Below the pieces are notes generated by a model, which saw nothing but the letters and a program-made list of their open reading frames with translations, made no database searches and had not been told where the DNA came from. The translations under genes were made by a program, and so were the position numbers. From the NCBI GenBank assembly GCA_947478935.1, contig CANJXV010000016.1, positions 1 through 19,156 on the forward strand: a stretch of 19,156 bases of DNA, given 5' to 3'. The DNA is from Comamonadaceae bacterium. GTDB lineage: Bacteria > Pseudomonadota > Gammaproteobacteria > Burkholderiales > Burkholderiaceae_C. The stretch's first letter is position 1, and every line of letters starts with the position of its first letter. Shown here piece by piece: positions 7,779 through 16,050 of the stretch.

Positions 7779-10013
7779 TTATTTGCGCTGCGCTTTCACC
7801 TTCAAACGCCAAGCATGCAGCAAAGGCTCGGTGTAGCCGCTCGGTTGCGCCAGGCCTTTGAACACCAAGTCAGTTGCGGCTTTGTAGGCCTTGGATGTTT
7901 TGAAATTCCCAGCCATGGGCTGGTACAGAGGGTCTCCCGCGTTTTGCCCGTCCACCACGGCAGCCATACGCTCGAAAGTGGCCTGCACTTGCTTTTTGGT
8001 CACGATGCGGTGCAAGAGCCAGTTGGCAATATGTTGGCTAGAAATACGCAGCGTGGCGCGGTCTTCCATCAGGCCAATGTTGTGGATGTCGGGCACTTTG
8101 GAGCAACCCACGCCCTGGTCAATCCAGCGCACCACATAGCCCAAAATACCTTGCGCGTTGTTGTCTAGCTCTTGCTGCTTTTCTTTGTCGCTCCAGCCGG
8201 TGTTGGTGGCCACGGGAATGGTCAGCATGTCATTGAGCAAACCGGCGCGTACTTTGCGCAGGTCCAGGGATTCCAATTGCTTTTGTACGTCGCTGACCAG
8301 CACCTGGTGGTAGTGCAGGGCGTGCAGCGTGGCGGCGGTGGGGCTGGGCACCCAGGCGGTGTTGGCACCGGCTTTGGGGTGTACGATTTTTTGCTCCAGC
8401 ATGGCCTTCATCAGGTCGGGCATAGCCCACATGCCTTTGCCGATTTGCGCTTTACCGCGCAGGCCGCCAGCCAGCCCACTGAGCACATTGCTGCGCTCGT
8501 AGGCCGCGATCCAGGGCGTGGCTTTCATCTCGGCTTTGCGGATCATGGGGCCGGCGTACATGGCGGTGTGCATCTCGTCGCCGGTGCGATCTAAGAAACC
8601 CGTATTGATAAAGGCGACGCGGCTGCGCGCGGCAGCAATACAAGCTTGCAAGTTGACGCTGGTGCGGCGCTCTTCGTCCATGATGCCTAGCTTGACGGTG
8701 CTCTCAGGCAAGCCTAACAAGGCCTCAACGCGCCCAAACAATTCATCGGCAAAAGCCACTTCAGCCGGGCCATGCATTTTGGGTTTGACGATATACACCG
8801 AGCCTTTGCGCGAGTTGCGCACCAGCCCGGCAGCGGCATCTGCCTTGGAGCGCTGGATGTCGTGGATAGCGATGGCGGTGGTGACCACGGCGTCCAAAAT
8901 GCCTTCAGGAATCTCATGCGTGCTGCCGTCTTTGGCGGTATAGGTGATGGCCGGGTTGCTCATCAAATGGCCCACATTGCGCACAAACAGCAACGAGCGG
9001 CCATGCAGCACCACAGGTTTGCCATCTGCGCCGGTATAGACGCGGTCTGGGTTGAGGCCGCGCACAAAAGTTTTGCCGCCTTTGTTAATGGTCTCGGTGA
9101 GCGTGCCTTGCAAAATGCCCAGCCAGTTGCGGTAGGCCAGCACTTTGTCCGCTGCGTCCACCACCGCTACCGAATCTTCCAGGTCAAGAATCGTGGACAG
9201 CGCCGCTTCGATCACCAGGTCATACACGCCGGCGGCATCGGTTTTGCCAATCGGAGAGTTGTGGTCGATCAGGATGTCTAGGTGCAAGCCGTTGTGCTCC
9301 AACAGTACCGAGGAGGGCGCTTTGGCCAAACCTTGAAAACCTTGAAATTGCGCGGGTGTGGCCAAGCTGGTGTTGCTACCGTCTTTGAGGGCCACGGCCA
9401 GCTTGCCATTTTTCACGCTATAGGCCACGCTGTCTTTGTGCGAGCCTTTGCGTAAGGGAGCGACTTCGTCAAGCAGCTTGCGCGCATAGGCAATGACTTT
9501 TTTGCCGCGCTTGGGGTTGTAGGGTTTGCCGCTTGCACTGACTTTAGTGGCGCCACCGTCTTCGGAGATCACGTCAGTGCCATACAGTGCGTCATACAAG
9601 CTGCCCCAGCGCGCATTGGCGGCGTTGAGCGCGTAGCGCGCATTGAGCACCGGCACTACCAATTGCGGGCCTGCTTGGATCGCCAATTCGGCGTCCACGT
9701 TTTTCGTGACGATGCGCGACTTGGCGGGCAAGGGTGCCAGATAGCCAATGTCTTTTAAGAACGCCTGGTAGGCCTTCATATCGGTTATCGGGCCGGGGTG
9801 GGCCTGGTGCCAGGTGTTGATTTCGCTTTGCAAGCGGTCGCGCTCGGCCAGCAGGGCTGCGTTTTTGGGCGCCAAGTCGGCCACGATGGCGTTAAAACCT
9901 TTCCAGAATTTGGCCGGTTTGACACCGGTGCCGGGCAGTACTTCGGTGTCGATAAAGGTTTGTAAAACGGTGGCGACATGCAGTCGGCCGATAGTGGTGC
10001 GGGCGGTGGCCAT
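7779..10013 (-). CDS. glcB: Malate synthase G
   Basis: Condenses glyoxylate with acetyl-CoA to malate and CoA (glyoxylate shunt and glycolate use), in the cytoplasm. It is 744 aa from the ATG at 10013, near the usual 720-745. Family blocks are in order: VLHGRSLLFVRNVGHLM (catalytic Arg region, about residue 340), LGIMDEERRTS (metal-binding Glu), FINTGFLDRTGDEMHT (metal-binding Asp), and GVGCSKVPDI and LMEDRATLRISSQH (active-site Cys and catalytic Asp near 620-640). All key residues known from E. coli GlcB appear present. The start is set by AAGGAG five bases upstream; the frame runs open to 10280 but that extension is not family-like. It is transcribed alone, ends in a strong terminator and is divergent from the CoA-transferase gene. 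Confidence 0.96.
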   Translation of the reverse strand: MATARTTIGRLHVATVLQTFIDTEVLPGTGVKPAKFWKGFNAIVADLAPKNAALLAERDRLQSEINTWHQAHPGPITDMKAYQAFLKDIGYLAPLPAKSRIVTKNVDAELAIQAGPQLVVPVLNARYALNAANARWGSLYDALYGTDVISEDGGATKVSASGKPYNPKRGKKVIAYARKLLDEVAPLRKGSHKDSVAYSVKNGKLAVALKDGSNTSLATPAQFQGFQGLAKAPSSVLLEHNGLHLDILIDHNSPIGKTDAAGVYDLVIEAALSTILDLEDSVAVVDAADKVLAYRNWLGILQGTLTETINKGGKTFVRGLNPDRVYTGADGKPVVLHGRSLLFVRNVGHLMSNPAITYTAKDGSTHEIPEGILDAVVTTAIAIHDIQRSKADAAAGLVRNSRKGSVYIVKPKMHGPAEVAFADELFGRVEALLGLPESTVKLGIMDEERRTSVNLQACIAAARSRVAFINTGFLDRTGDEMHTAMYAGPMIRKAEMKATPWIAAYERSNVLSGLAGGLRGKAQIGKGMWAMPDLMKAMLEQKIVHPKAGANTAWVPSPTAATLHALHYHQVLVSDVQKQLESLDLRKVRAGLLNDMLTIPVATNTGWSDKEKQQELDNNAQGILGYVVRWIDQGVGCSKVPDIHNIGLMEDRATLRISSQHIANWLLHRIVTKKQVQATFERMAAVVDGQNAGDPLYQPMAGNFKTSKAYKAATDLVFKGLAQPSGYTEPLLHAWRLKVKAQRK

Positions 10014-10018
10014 AGGGG

Positions 10019-10024
10019 CTCCTT
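10019..10024 (-). promoter_or_regulatory. Ribosome-binding site fixing the glcB start
   Basis: AAGGAG on the minus strand, five bases before the ATG at 10013. It decides for a 744-aa protein over the 833-aa open frame from 10280. Confidence 0.85.
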
Positions 10025-10131
10025 GGAAACAGACAGGGCAATAAGGCGCGTAAGAAAATACACGGAGCATTACTGTATTCGATACTTTGATGCATACTAT
10101 GTTGGTAAAAAGCAATCCATTCGTGACAAAA
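10025..10131. promoter_or_regulatory. Divergent glcB / CoA-transferase control region
   Basis: An A+T-rich gap that must hold both promoters. GTAT-TCG-ATAC lies at 10075-10085, with a further ATAC at 10094-10097. Such short dyads with AT-rich arms resemble LysR-type operator halves, and a LysR gene is next door. I cannot place -10/-35 boxes with confidence. Confidence 0.35.
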
Positions 10132-11328
10132 ATGAATACATCCAAGTCTCTGCCCTTGTCTGGAATCCGTGTTGTCGAGTTCACCCACATGGTCATGGGC
10201 CCCACCTGCGGCATGGTGCTGGGCGATATGGGCGCCGATGTCGTTAAGGTCGAGCCGCTAGCGGGCGACAGCACGCGCAAACTGCTGGGCGTGGGCGCTG
10301 GTTTTTATCCGCTCTTTAACCGCAATAAAAAGAGTATTGCGCTGGACCTGGAAAGCGCCACTGGCCGCGAAGTAGTGACGCGCCTGGTAGCGCGGGCGGA
10401 CATCGTCAGCGAAAACTTTAAACCCGCCACTATGGAAAAGCTGGGGCTGGACTACGCCACATTGTCGGCGCGGCATCCGCGCCTTATTTACGTGAGCCAC
10501 AAAGGCTTTTTACCCGGGCCGTACGAACACCGGACCGCCTTGGACGAAGTGGTCCAGATGATGGGCGGCCTGGCCTATATGACGGGCCGGCCCGGTGACC
10601 CGCTGCGTGCGGGCTCTAGCGTCAACGACATCATGGGCGGTGTATTCGGTGCCATGGGCGCCATGGCCGCGCTTATGCAGCGCCAGCAAACCGGAAACGG
10701 CCAGCAAGTACAGGCCGCGCTGTTTGAAAACAATGTGTTTTTGGTGGCGCAGCACATGCTGCAATTTGCGGTGACCGGCCAGCCTGCCGCGCCTATGCCT
10801 GAGCGTATATCGCCCTGGGGCATTTACGACGTGTTTAGCGTGCAGGATGGCGCGCAAATCTTTTTGGCGGTGGTGGGTGACACGCAGTGGCGGGTGTTTT
10901 GCGATGCCTTTGGCTTTACCGACCTCTACGCCGATACGCGCCTTGCCACCAACAACGACCGCGTGCGTGCCCGCGCTTGGCTGATGCCTTTGCTGCGCGA
11001 GCGTCTGGCCCCGCATACGCGCCAGGAATTGACCGCGGTGTTCGAGCGCGAAGGCCTACCCTTTGCGCCGATTACCGATCCGCAGCATTTGTTTGCCGAT
11101 CCGCATTTGTTGCAAACCGGTGGCTTGGCGCCAATGACGTTGCCCGACGGGCGCGCGACCTCGGTGCCGCTATTGCCTTTGACGCTAGACGGTGAAAGAC
11201 TGGGCCTGCGGCTAGACCCGCCCCGCTTGGGTCAGCATGGGCGCGAGGTCTTGTTGGACGTCGGATATAGCGACGACGAAATTAGCGCCATGCTGCAAGC
11301 GGGCACATTGGCCCTGCCCCAGGAGTAA
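10132..11328 (+). CDS. CaiB/BaiF family (class III) CoA-transferase
   Basis: Moves CoA between carboxylic acids through an enzyme-bound anhydride on an Asp. 398 aa from the ATG at 10132. N-terminal LSGIRVVEFTHMVMGPTCG and GADVVKVEP, then FNRNKKSIALDL, ENFKPATMEKLGLDY and the RAGSSVNDIMGG motif with the likely catalytic Asp166 (Asp169 in formyl-CoA transferase). The length is normal. Earlier in-frame starts exist at 10087 (TTG), 10090 and 10099; I chose 10132 because family members begin just before LSGIRVVEF, although its ribosome-binding site is weak. The LysR gene follows after three bases, so they form one transcript. Substrate unknown: the glcB neighbour hints at C2-C5 organic acids, but the sequence does not show which. 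Confidence 0.85.
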   Translation: MNTSKSLPLSGIRVVEFTHMVMGPTCGMVLGDMGADVVKVEPLAGDSTRKLLGVGAGFYPLFNRNKKSIALDLESATGREVVTRLVARADIVSENFKPATMEKLGLDYATLSARHPRLIYVSHKGFLPGPYEHRTALDEVVQMMGGLAYMTGRPGDPLRAGSSVNDIMGGVFGAMGAMAALMQRQQTGNGQQVQAALFENNVFLVAQHMLQFAVTGQPAAPMPERISPWGIYDVFSVQDGAQIFLAVVGDTQWRVFCDAFGFTDLYADTRLATNNDRVRARAWLMPLLRERLAPHTRQELTAVFEREGLPFAPITDPQHLFADPHLLQTGGLAPMTLPDGRATSVPLLPLTLDGERLGLRLDPPRLGQHGREVLLDVGYSDDEISAMLQAGTLALPQE

Positions 11329-11331
11329 GCC

Positions 11332-12258
11332 GTGGACAAGCTCAAGCAAATGGAGTCTTTTGTGGCGGTGGCGCTGCGCGGCAGCTTGACGGCGGCGGCC
11401 AAGGCCGAGGGCGTGGCGCCAGCCATCGTGGGGCGGCGGCTCGATGCGCTGGAGCAGCGTCTGGGTGTCAAGCTGCTGGTGCGCACCACGCGGCGCATGA
11501 CCTTAACGCAAGAGGGCACGGCTTTTTTAGAAGACTGCCAGCGCTTGCTCACCGACCTGGGTAATGCCGAGGCCAGCGTGAGCGCCGGCGGGATGCAGGC
11601 TAGCGGCCATTTGCGCCTGACTGCGCCTGCAGGCTTTGGCCGCCGCCATGTGGCGCCGCTGGTGCCGCTGTTTCGGGAACTGCATCCGGAGGTGACGGTT
11701 TCGCTTAACCTGAGTGACCGCATCATCAATATGGCTGGCGAGGGCTTTGACTGCGCAGTGCGCGTGGGTGATTTGCCCGATTCATCTTTGGTGAGCGTGC
11801 GCCTGGCCGACAACCGGCGCATGTGTGTGGCCACGCCGGCCTATCTGGCCCGCTACGGGCGACCAGCCCAACCGGCGGATTTGCAGCGCTTTGACTGTTT
11901 GACGCTGTCTAGCGACGCCTCGCAAACCCGGGGCTGGGCCTTTACCGTGCCCAAGGCTGAAGGCAGGGAGGTGATTCACCTCAAGCCCAGCGGCCCGCTC
12001 GATTGCTCGGACGGACAGGTTTTGCACGACTGGTGCCTGGGCGGCTGGGGCATCGCCTGGCGCAGCACCTGGGAGGTGGAGGCCGAGATCGCCGCTGGTC
12101 TGCTAGTGCCGGTGCTGGAAGAATTCGCCGCCCCGCCCAACGGCATTTACGCCGTATTCCCCGAGCGCAAACACATGGCCCTGCGCCTGCGCTTGTGGAT
12201 CGATTTCCTCAAGCTGCACTACAGCCGCGAAGGCTTTTGGACTACGCCGCGGCATTGA
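11332..12258 (+). CDS. LysR-type transcriptional regulator
   Basis: 308 aa, GTG start at 11332 with AGGAG at 11321-11325 inside the end of the preceding gene. The N-terminal winged helix (about residues 1-60: MESFVAVALRGSLTAAAKAEGVAPAIVGRRLDALE in outline, then LGVKLLVRTTRRMTLTQEG) is followed by a substrate-binding domain from about residue 90 (SGHLRLTAPAGFGRRHVAPL, DCAVRVGDLPDSSLV, CVATPAYLARYG). It resembles the large CrgA/DmlR-like branch common in Burkholderiales. As it shares an operon with the CoA-transferase, it likely controls that gene and perhaps glcB through the divergent gap; the ligand is unknown. Confidence 0.92.
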   Translation: MDKLKQMESFVAVALRGSLTAAAKAEGVAPAIVGRRLDALEQRLGVKLLVRTTRRMTLTQEGTAFLEDCQRLLTDLGNAEASVSAGGMQASGHLRLTAPAGFGRRHVAPLVPLFRELHPEVTVSLNLSDRIINMAGEGFDCAVRVGDLPDSSLVSVRLADNRRMCVATPAYLARYGRPAQPADLQRFDCLTLSSDASQTRGWAFTVPKAEGREVIHLKPSGPLDCSDGQVLHDWCLGGWGIAWRSTWEVEAEIAAGLLVPVLEEFAAPPNGIYAVFPERKHMALRLRLWIDFLKLHYSREGFWTTPRH

Positions 12259-12284
12259 ACGCGGCCAGGGAAGCGTAGTTCTTT
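12241..12284 (+). terminator. Possible hairpin terminator after the LysR gene
   Basis: The inner stem GCCGCG/CGCGGC (12246-12251, 12260-12265) has an eight-base loop over the LysR stop codon. It is enclosed by ACTAC/GTAGT and followed only by TCTTTCC. There is no proper T-run, so termination is uncertain. Confidence 0.3.
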
Positions 12285-12294
12285 CCAAAAATAT

Positions 12295-12360
12295 GCGACT
12301 TTTTTAAATTTATTTATCAATTAGTCGCGACTTTTTAATAATTTAATAAATAAAAGTCGC
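12295..12360. repeat. Two overlapping AT-rich 34-bp palindromes in tandem
   Basis: Unit 1 (12295-12328) and unit 2 (12327-12360) both begin GCGACTTTTT and end AGTCGC, have A+T-only or nearly A+T-only centres, and share the bases GC at the joint, giving a 32-bp period. They lie just upstream of the ATPase start at 12372 in an otherwise GC-rich neighbourhood. They could be an autoregulatory operator/promoter or a mark of mobility. Confidence 0.8.
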
Positions 12361-12371
12361 AATAATTCACT

Positions 12372-13502
12372 ATGCAACGTTATCTTGACCAGCGCGTTCA
12401 GGCCGACCTGGCTAGCAAAATGGTGTTTCTGACTGGCCCGCGCCAGGTCGGAAAAACCACCTTGTCGCGCCAGTTGATAGCCCAGCGTGGCGGGCAGTAC
12501 CTCAATTACGACGTGGCGGCAGACCGCGCCATCATTCTGAGCCAACGCTGGAGCCCGCAGGCGCCGCTGCTGGTGCTCGACGAGATGCACAAAATGCCTA
12601 GCTGGAAAGCCTGGCTCAAAGGCGTCTACGACGGCAAACCCCCAGGGCAGCAATTACTGGTCATCGGTAGTGCGCGTATGGATACGTTCCGCCAGGGTGG
12701 CGAGTCGCTGGCCGGGCGGTTTTTTGGCTTGCGCCTGCACCCGATTTCGGTGCGCGAATGGTGCGACCATACCGGCGCCGAGCCCGAAGCAGCCTTAGCG
12801 CATTTGCTGGAGCGCGGCGGCTTCCCCGAGCCCTGCCTGGCCCCGGATGCGACCGAGGCGCAGCGCTGGCGCCGCCAGTATTTCGATGGTCTAGTGCGCA
12901 ACGATGTGCTGGAGTTCTCGCGCATTCAGGAGGTGGCGGCGATCCGCTTGTTCGCCGAAATGCTGCGCAGCCGCGTGGGCTCGCCCTTGTCGCTGGCCAG
13001 CATCGCGCGCGACCTGGCGGTATCCCCGGTGACGCTGAAAAAATACCTGGCCATTTTGGAGGCCTTGTACATCGTATTTGTGGTGCGCCCCTGGCACCAC
13101 AACATTGGGCGCTCGGTTTTGCAAGCGCCTAAGGTGTATTTTTTTGATAGCGGCTTGGTCGAAGGCGACGAGGGCATCCATTTCGAAAACCTCATGGCCA
13201 CCGCCTTGCTCAAGCAAGTGCAGTGGCAACATGATGTGCTGGGCCAAGAAGCGGGCTTGCACTACCTGCGCACCAAGGACGGGGCCGAGGTGGACTTTGC
13301 CATCAGCGAAGGCAAGCGCCTCACGCACTTGGTGGAATGCAAACTCTCCGACGATAAGCCGCATCGCGCCTTGTTGCGATTTGCCAGTGAGCAGGGGCCA
13401 GTGCAGGCCCTGCAAGTGGTGCGCAATGTGCGCCATTCTTTTGTCGCGGGTGCGGTTGAGGTGGTGCCAGCGTCTGCTTTTTTGCGGGGGCTGGCGGTTT
13501 AA
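12372..13502 (+). CDS. AAA_14 / DUF4143 family ATPase
   Basis: 376 aa. N-terminal P-loop domain: Walker A GPRQVGKT (22-29), Walker B LLVLDE (66-71), then IGSARMDTFRQGGESLAGRF, typical of the AAA_14 family. The middle region (about 200-230, SLASIARDLAVSPVTLKKYL) reads as a winged-helix. The C-terminal DUF4143 part has E272 (HFENLM), D308 (AEVDF), E322 and K324 (VECK), spaced like a PD-(D/E)xK nuclease-fold core. The role of this widespread, often horizontally moved family is poorly known. It stands alone between AT-rich palindromes and proC, with no obvious ribosome-binding site, and looks inserted. Length is close to the family norm and all motifs are intact, so it is not a relic. Confidence 0.9.
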   Translation: MQRYLDQRVQADLASKMVFLTGPRQVGKTTLSRQLIAQRGGQYLNYDVAADRAIILSQRWSPQAPLLVLDEMHKMPSWKAWLKGVYDGKPPGQQLLVIGSARMDTFRQGGESLAGRFFGLRLHPISVREWCDHTGAEPEAALAHLLERGGFPEPCLAPDATEAQRWRRQYFDGLVRNDVLEFSRIQEVAAIRLFAEMLRSRVGSPLSLASIARDLAVSPVTLKKYLAILEALYIVFVVRPWHHNIGRSVLQAPKVYFFDSGLVEGDEGIHFENLMATALLKQVQWQHDVLGQEAGLHYLRTKDGAEVDFAISEGKRLTHLVECKLSDDKPHRALLRFASEQGPVQALQVVRNVRHSFVAGAVEVVPASAFLRGLAV

Positions 13503-13624
13503 AAACGCGGACTAATCCTTCGAGCTCGTTGACGCAAGAACCACGATTTGCACCAGCGAAAGCGCGCTGGGTGCGCGGCGCAGCATGACTGGATGGGTGC
13601 GCCCATCATGGAAGGGTTTTCGCT
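13503..13624. other. Gap between the convergent ATPase and proC genes
   Basis: There is no gene here. The only structure I see is a GATGGG-TGCG-CCCATC hairpin at 13592-13607, followed on the plus strand by a weak TTTT (13617-13620). It might end the ATPase transcript, but the distance to the T-run makes this doubtful. Confidence 0.3.
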
Positions 13625-14440
13625 TCAATCTGTCCCAAACTCCCGCCCCATCTCCCGCGCCCGCGCCTGCGCCGCCTGCATGGCGGCGATGAATGCGGGT
13701 TTAATGCCGCTAGCTTCCATGGCGCTGAGTGCGGCGTGGGTGGTGCCGCCTTTGGATGTCACGCGCTGGCGCAGCGTTTCGGGGGATTCAGGCGAGGCCT
13801 TGGCCAGTTCGCCGGCACCAATAAAGGTGGCGACGGCCAGTCGGTAAGCCTGGGCGGGCTCTAGCCCCATGCCGGTGCCTGCTTCGCGCATGGCTTCCAT
13901 GAAATAAAACATATAAGCCGGGCCAGAGCCCGAGAGCGCGGTCACAGCGTCGATATGGTCCTCGGCGCCCACCCACATCAGCTCGCCGGTGCTGCCCAAA
14001 ACCTGATTCACCAGCGCCTTGTCTGGTTCATTGACGGCGGCGCGGGCAAACAGGGCGGTGATGCCCTTGCCAATCAGCGCCGGGGTATTGGGCATGGCGC
14101 GCACCACGCGTTCGCTGCCTAGCCACTGCGCAATCGTGTCGCTACGTATGCCTGCGGCCACGCTCAGGTGCAAGGCGGCGTGGATGTGGGCTTGCGTTTG
14201 CGCCGCGGCTTCTTTGAAGGTTTGGGGCTTGACGGCCCAAACCACTAGGTTGGCGCGGGTCAAAAAGCTGCCAGCCTGGGCCTGGGCGATGATGCCAAAT
14301 TGGCTGCTAAGTTTGGCGCGTGCCTCGTCAAAGGGCTCGACTACGTCGATGTGGGACACAGGCCAGCCTTGCTTAAGCAAGCCGCCGATGATGGCGCTGG
14401 CCATATTGCCGCCGCCTATGAATGCGATGCCTTGCTGCAT
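13625..14440 (-). CDS. proC: Pyrroline-5-carboxylate reductase
   Basis: Last step of proline synthesis: reduces 1-pyrroline-5-carboxylate with NAD(P)H in the cytoplasm. 271 aa, normal length. Rossmann motif FIGGGNMA (residues 7-14), VVWAVKPQ, MPNTPALIGKG, the dimerisation/active-site signature ALSGSGPAYMFYF and VTSKGGTTHAAL near the C-terminus. It starts 65 bases after the glpK stop on the same strand, so read-through from glpK is possible although the pathways are unrelated. The start codon has only a weak upstream GAGAA. Confidence 0.96.
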   Translation of the reverse strand: MQQGIAFIGGGNMASAIIGGLLKQGWPVSHIDVVEPFDEARAKLSSQFGIIAQAQAGSFLTRANLVVWAVKPQTFKEAAAQTQAHIHAALHLSVAAGIRSDTIAQWLGSERVVRAMPNTPALIGKGITALFARAAVNEPDKALVNQVLGSTGELMWVGAEDHIDAVTALSGSGPAYMFYFMEAMREAGTGMGLEPAQAYRLAVATFIGAGELAKASPESPETLRQRVTSKGGTTHAALSAMEASGIKPAFIAAMQAAQARAREMGREFGTD

Positions 14441-14505
14441 GGATGGGTTCTCTGTGAGTGAAAAGGCAAGCAGAGTCTAACCACGCCCTCGCCAGCGCAG
14501 CGCAG

Positions 14506-15999
14506 CTAGGCCGCGGTGGTTTGCCGCACTGCGTGTTCCCAGCGTTGCATTTGTTCCTGGGCATGGGCGCGGCTGATTTGCGGTTCAAAGCGGCGTTCGG
14601 CTTGCCACAGCTGGCTGAGCGATGCGGTGTCCGGGTACAGCCCGGTGGACAGGCCGGCAAGATAGGCGGCGCCTAAGGCGGTGGTCTCGGTCACCTGCGG
14701 GCGCAGCACGCTGATGCCCAGCAAGTCCGCCTGAAACTGCATCAGCAAATCATTGACGCAGGCGCCGCCGTCCACGCGCAGCTCGGTTACAGCGGCGGCT
14801 CCGGCTTGCTGCGCATCACGCGCCATGGCTTGCAAGAGCGCGGCGCTTTGGAAGGCAATGCTTTCCAGTGCCGCGCGTGCGATATGGGCCAGTGTGCTGC
14901 CGCGTGTCAGCCCGGTCATGGTGCCGCGCGCTTCGGGGTTCCAGTAGGGCGCGCCCAGACCCGTAAAGGCTGGCACCAGCATCACGCCGCCGCTGTCGGG
15001 CACGCTTTGCGCCAGCGTTTGCACTTCGGCGCTACTGCGGATCGCGCCCAACCCGTCGCGCAGCCATTGCACCACGGCGCCGCCTACAAACACGCTGCCC
15101 TCTAAGGCAAATTCGGGGCAGGTACCAGGCTGCGCTGCGCTGGTGGTGATCAGCCCATTGGTCGAGGTCTGAAATTGCGTACCGGTGTGCATCAGCATGA
15201 AGCAGCCTGTGCCGTAGGTGTTTTTGGCCATACCCGCGCTAAAGCAAGCCTGGCCGAACAAAGCGCTTTGCTGGTCACCGGCCATGCCGCCCACCGGGAT
15301 GCTGTGGCCCAGCAAGCCCGGTTCGATTTCCCCGAAGTATGCTGCTGAGGGAAGTACCTGGGGCATCAAACCCTCGGGGATGTTGAGCACTTGCAGCAGC
15401 TCCGGGTCCCAGGTGTTGCTGTGCACATTAAAAAGCATGGTGCGCGCGGCATTGCTCACGTCGGTGGCGTGCACGCGCCCATTGGTCAATTGCCACAAGA
15501 GCCAGCTGTCCACGGTGCCAAAGGCCAGTTCGCCATGCGCTGCTTGCGCACGGGCATCGGGCACGTTGTCCAAAATCCATTGCAGTTTGGTGCCAGAAAA
15601 GTAAGCATCCACCAGCAATCCGGTTTTTTGGCGAATGGGATCGGCCATGCCGCGCTCGCGCAGCGCGGCGCAAGCGGGCTCGGCGCGCCGGTCTTGCCAG
15701 ACGATGGCTTTGTGGATGGGCTGGCCGGTCTTGCGGTTCCAGACCACCGTCGTCTCGCGTTGGTTGGTAATGCCGATGGCGTGCACTTGCTGCGCGCTGA
15801 TGCCGGCTTTGGTCAGCACATCGCGCGCCGTGGCCAGCTGGGTGCGCCATATTTCCAAGGCGTCATGCTCGACCCAACCCGGCCGCGGGTAAAACTGGGT
15901 CAGCTCCTCCTGCGCCATCGCCACGATGCGGCCTTGCGCATCAAATACGATGCTGCGGGAACTAGAGGTGCCTTGGTCAAGTGCGAGCAGGTAGGTCAT
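14506..15999 (-). CDS. glpK: Glycerol kinase
   Basis: ATP-dependent phosphorylation of glycerol to sn-glycerol 3-phosphate, trapping imported glycerol. 497 aa, standard length. FGGY-family motifs: LALDQGTSSSRSIVFD at the N-terminus, NQRETTVVWNRKTG (glycerol-binding Arg-Glu), MAGDQQSALFGQ with the catalytic Asp, NTYGTGCFMLMHTG, PAFTGLGAPYW and DGGACVNDLLMQFQADLLG. The E. coli fructose-1,6-bisphosphate loop GGKGGTR is absent: the matching stretch reads IEPGLLGHSIPVGG, so that inhibitor is probably not sensed the same way. It lies 51 bases after glpR, same strand. The start lacks a strong ribosome-binding site. Confidence 0.97.
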   Translation of the reverse strand: MTYLLALDQGTSSSRSIVFDAQGRIVAMAQEELTQFYPRPGWVEHDALEIWRTQLATARDVLTKAGISAQQVHAIGITNQRETTVVWNRKTGQPIHKAIVWQDRRAEPACAALRERGMADPIRQKTGLLVDAYFSGTKLQWILDNVPDARAQAAHGELAFGTVDSWLLWQLTNGRVHATDVSNAARTMLFNVHSNTWDPELLQVLNIPEGLMPQVLPSAAYFGEIEPGLLGHSIPVGGMAGDQQSALFGQACFSAGMAKNTYGTGCFMLMHTGTQFQTSTNGLITTSAAQPGTCPEFALEGSVFVGGAVVQWLRDGLGAIRSSAEVQTLAQSVPDSGGVMLVPAFTGLGAPYWNPEARGTMTGLTRGSTLAHIARAALESIAFQSAALLQAMARDAQQAGAAAVTELRVDGGACVNDLLMQFQADLLGISVLRPQVTETTALGAAYLAGLSTGLYPDTASLSQLWQAERRFEPQISRAHAQEQMQRWEHAVRQTTAA

Positions 16000-16050
16000 G
16001 GCGGATGGGCATCCAAATGTGGCGTGAGCGATTGATGGGTGGGGGCGGAC

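Noticed and set aside
10014..10280. N-terminal extension of malate synthase by 89 residues
   Set aside because: The extension is not family-like, crosses the divergent CoA-transferase start, and the ATG at 10013 has a strong AAGGAG.
12003..12278. Arg-rich open frame over the LysR 3' end
   Set aside because: It is a frame-shifted shadow of the LysR gene in GC-rich DNA.
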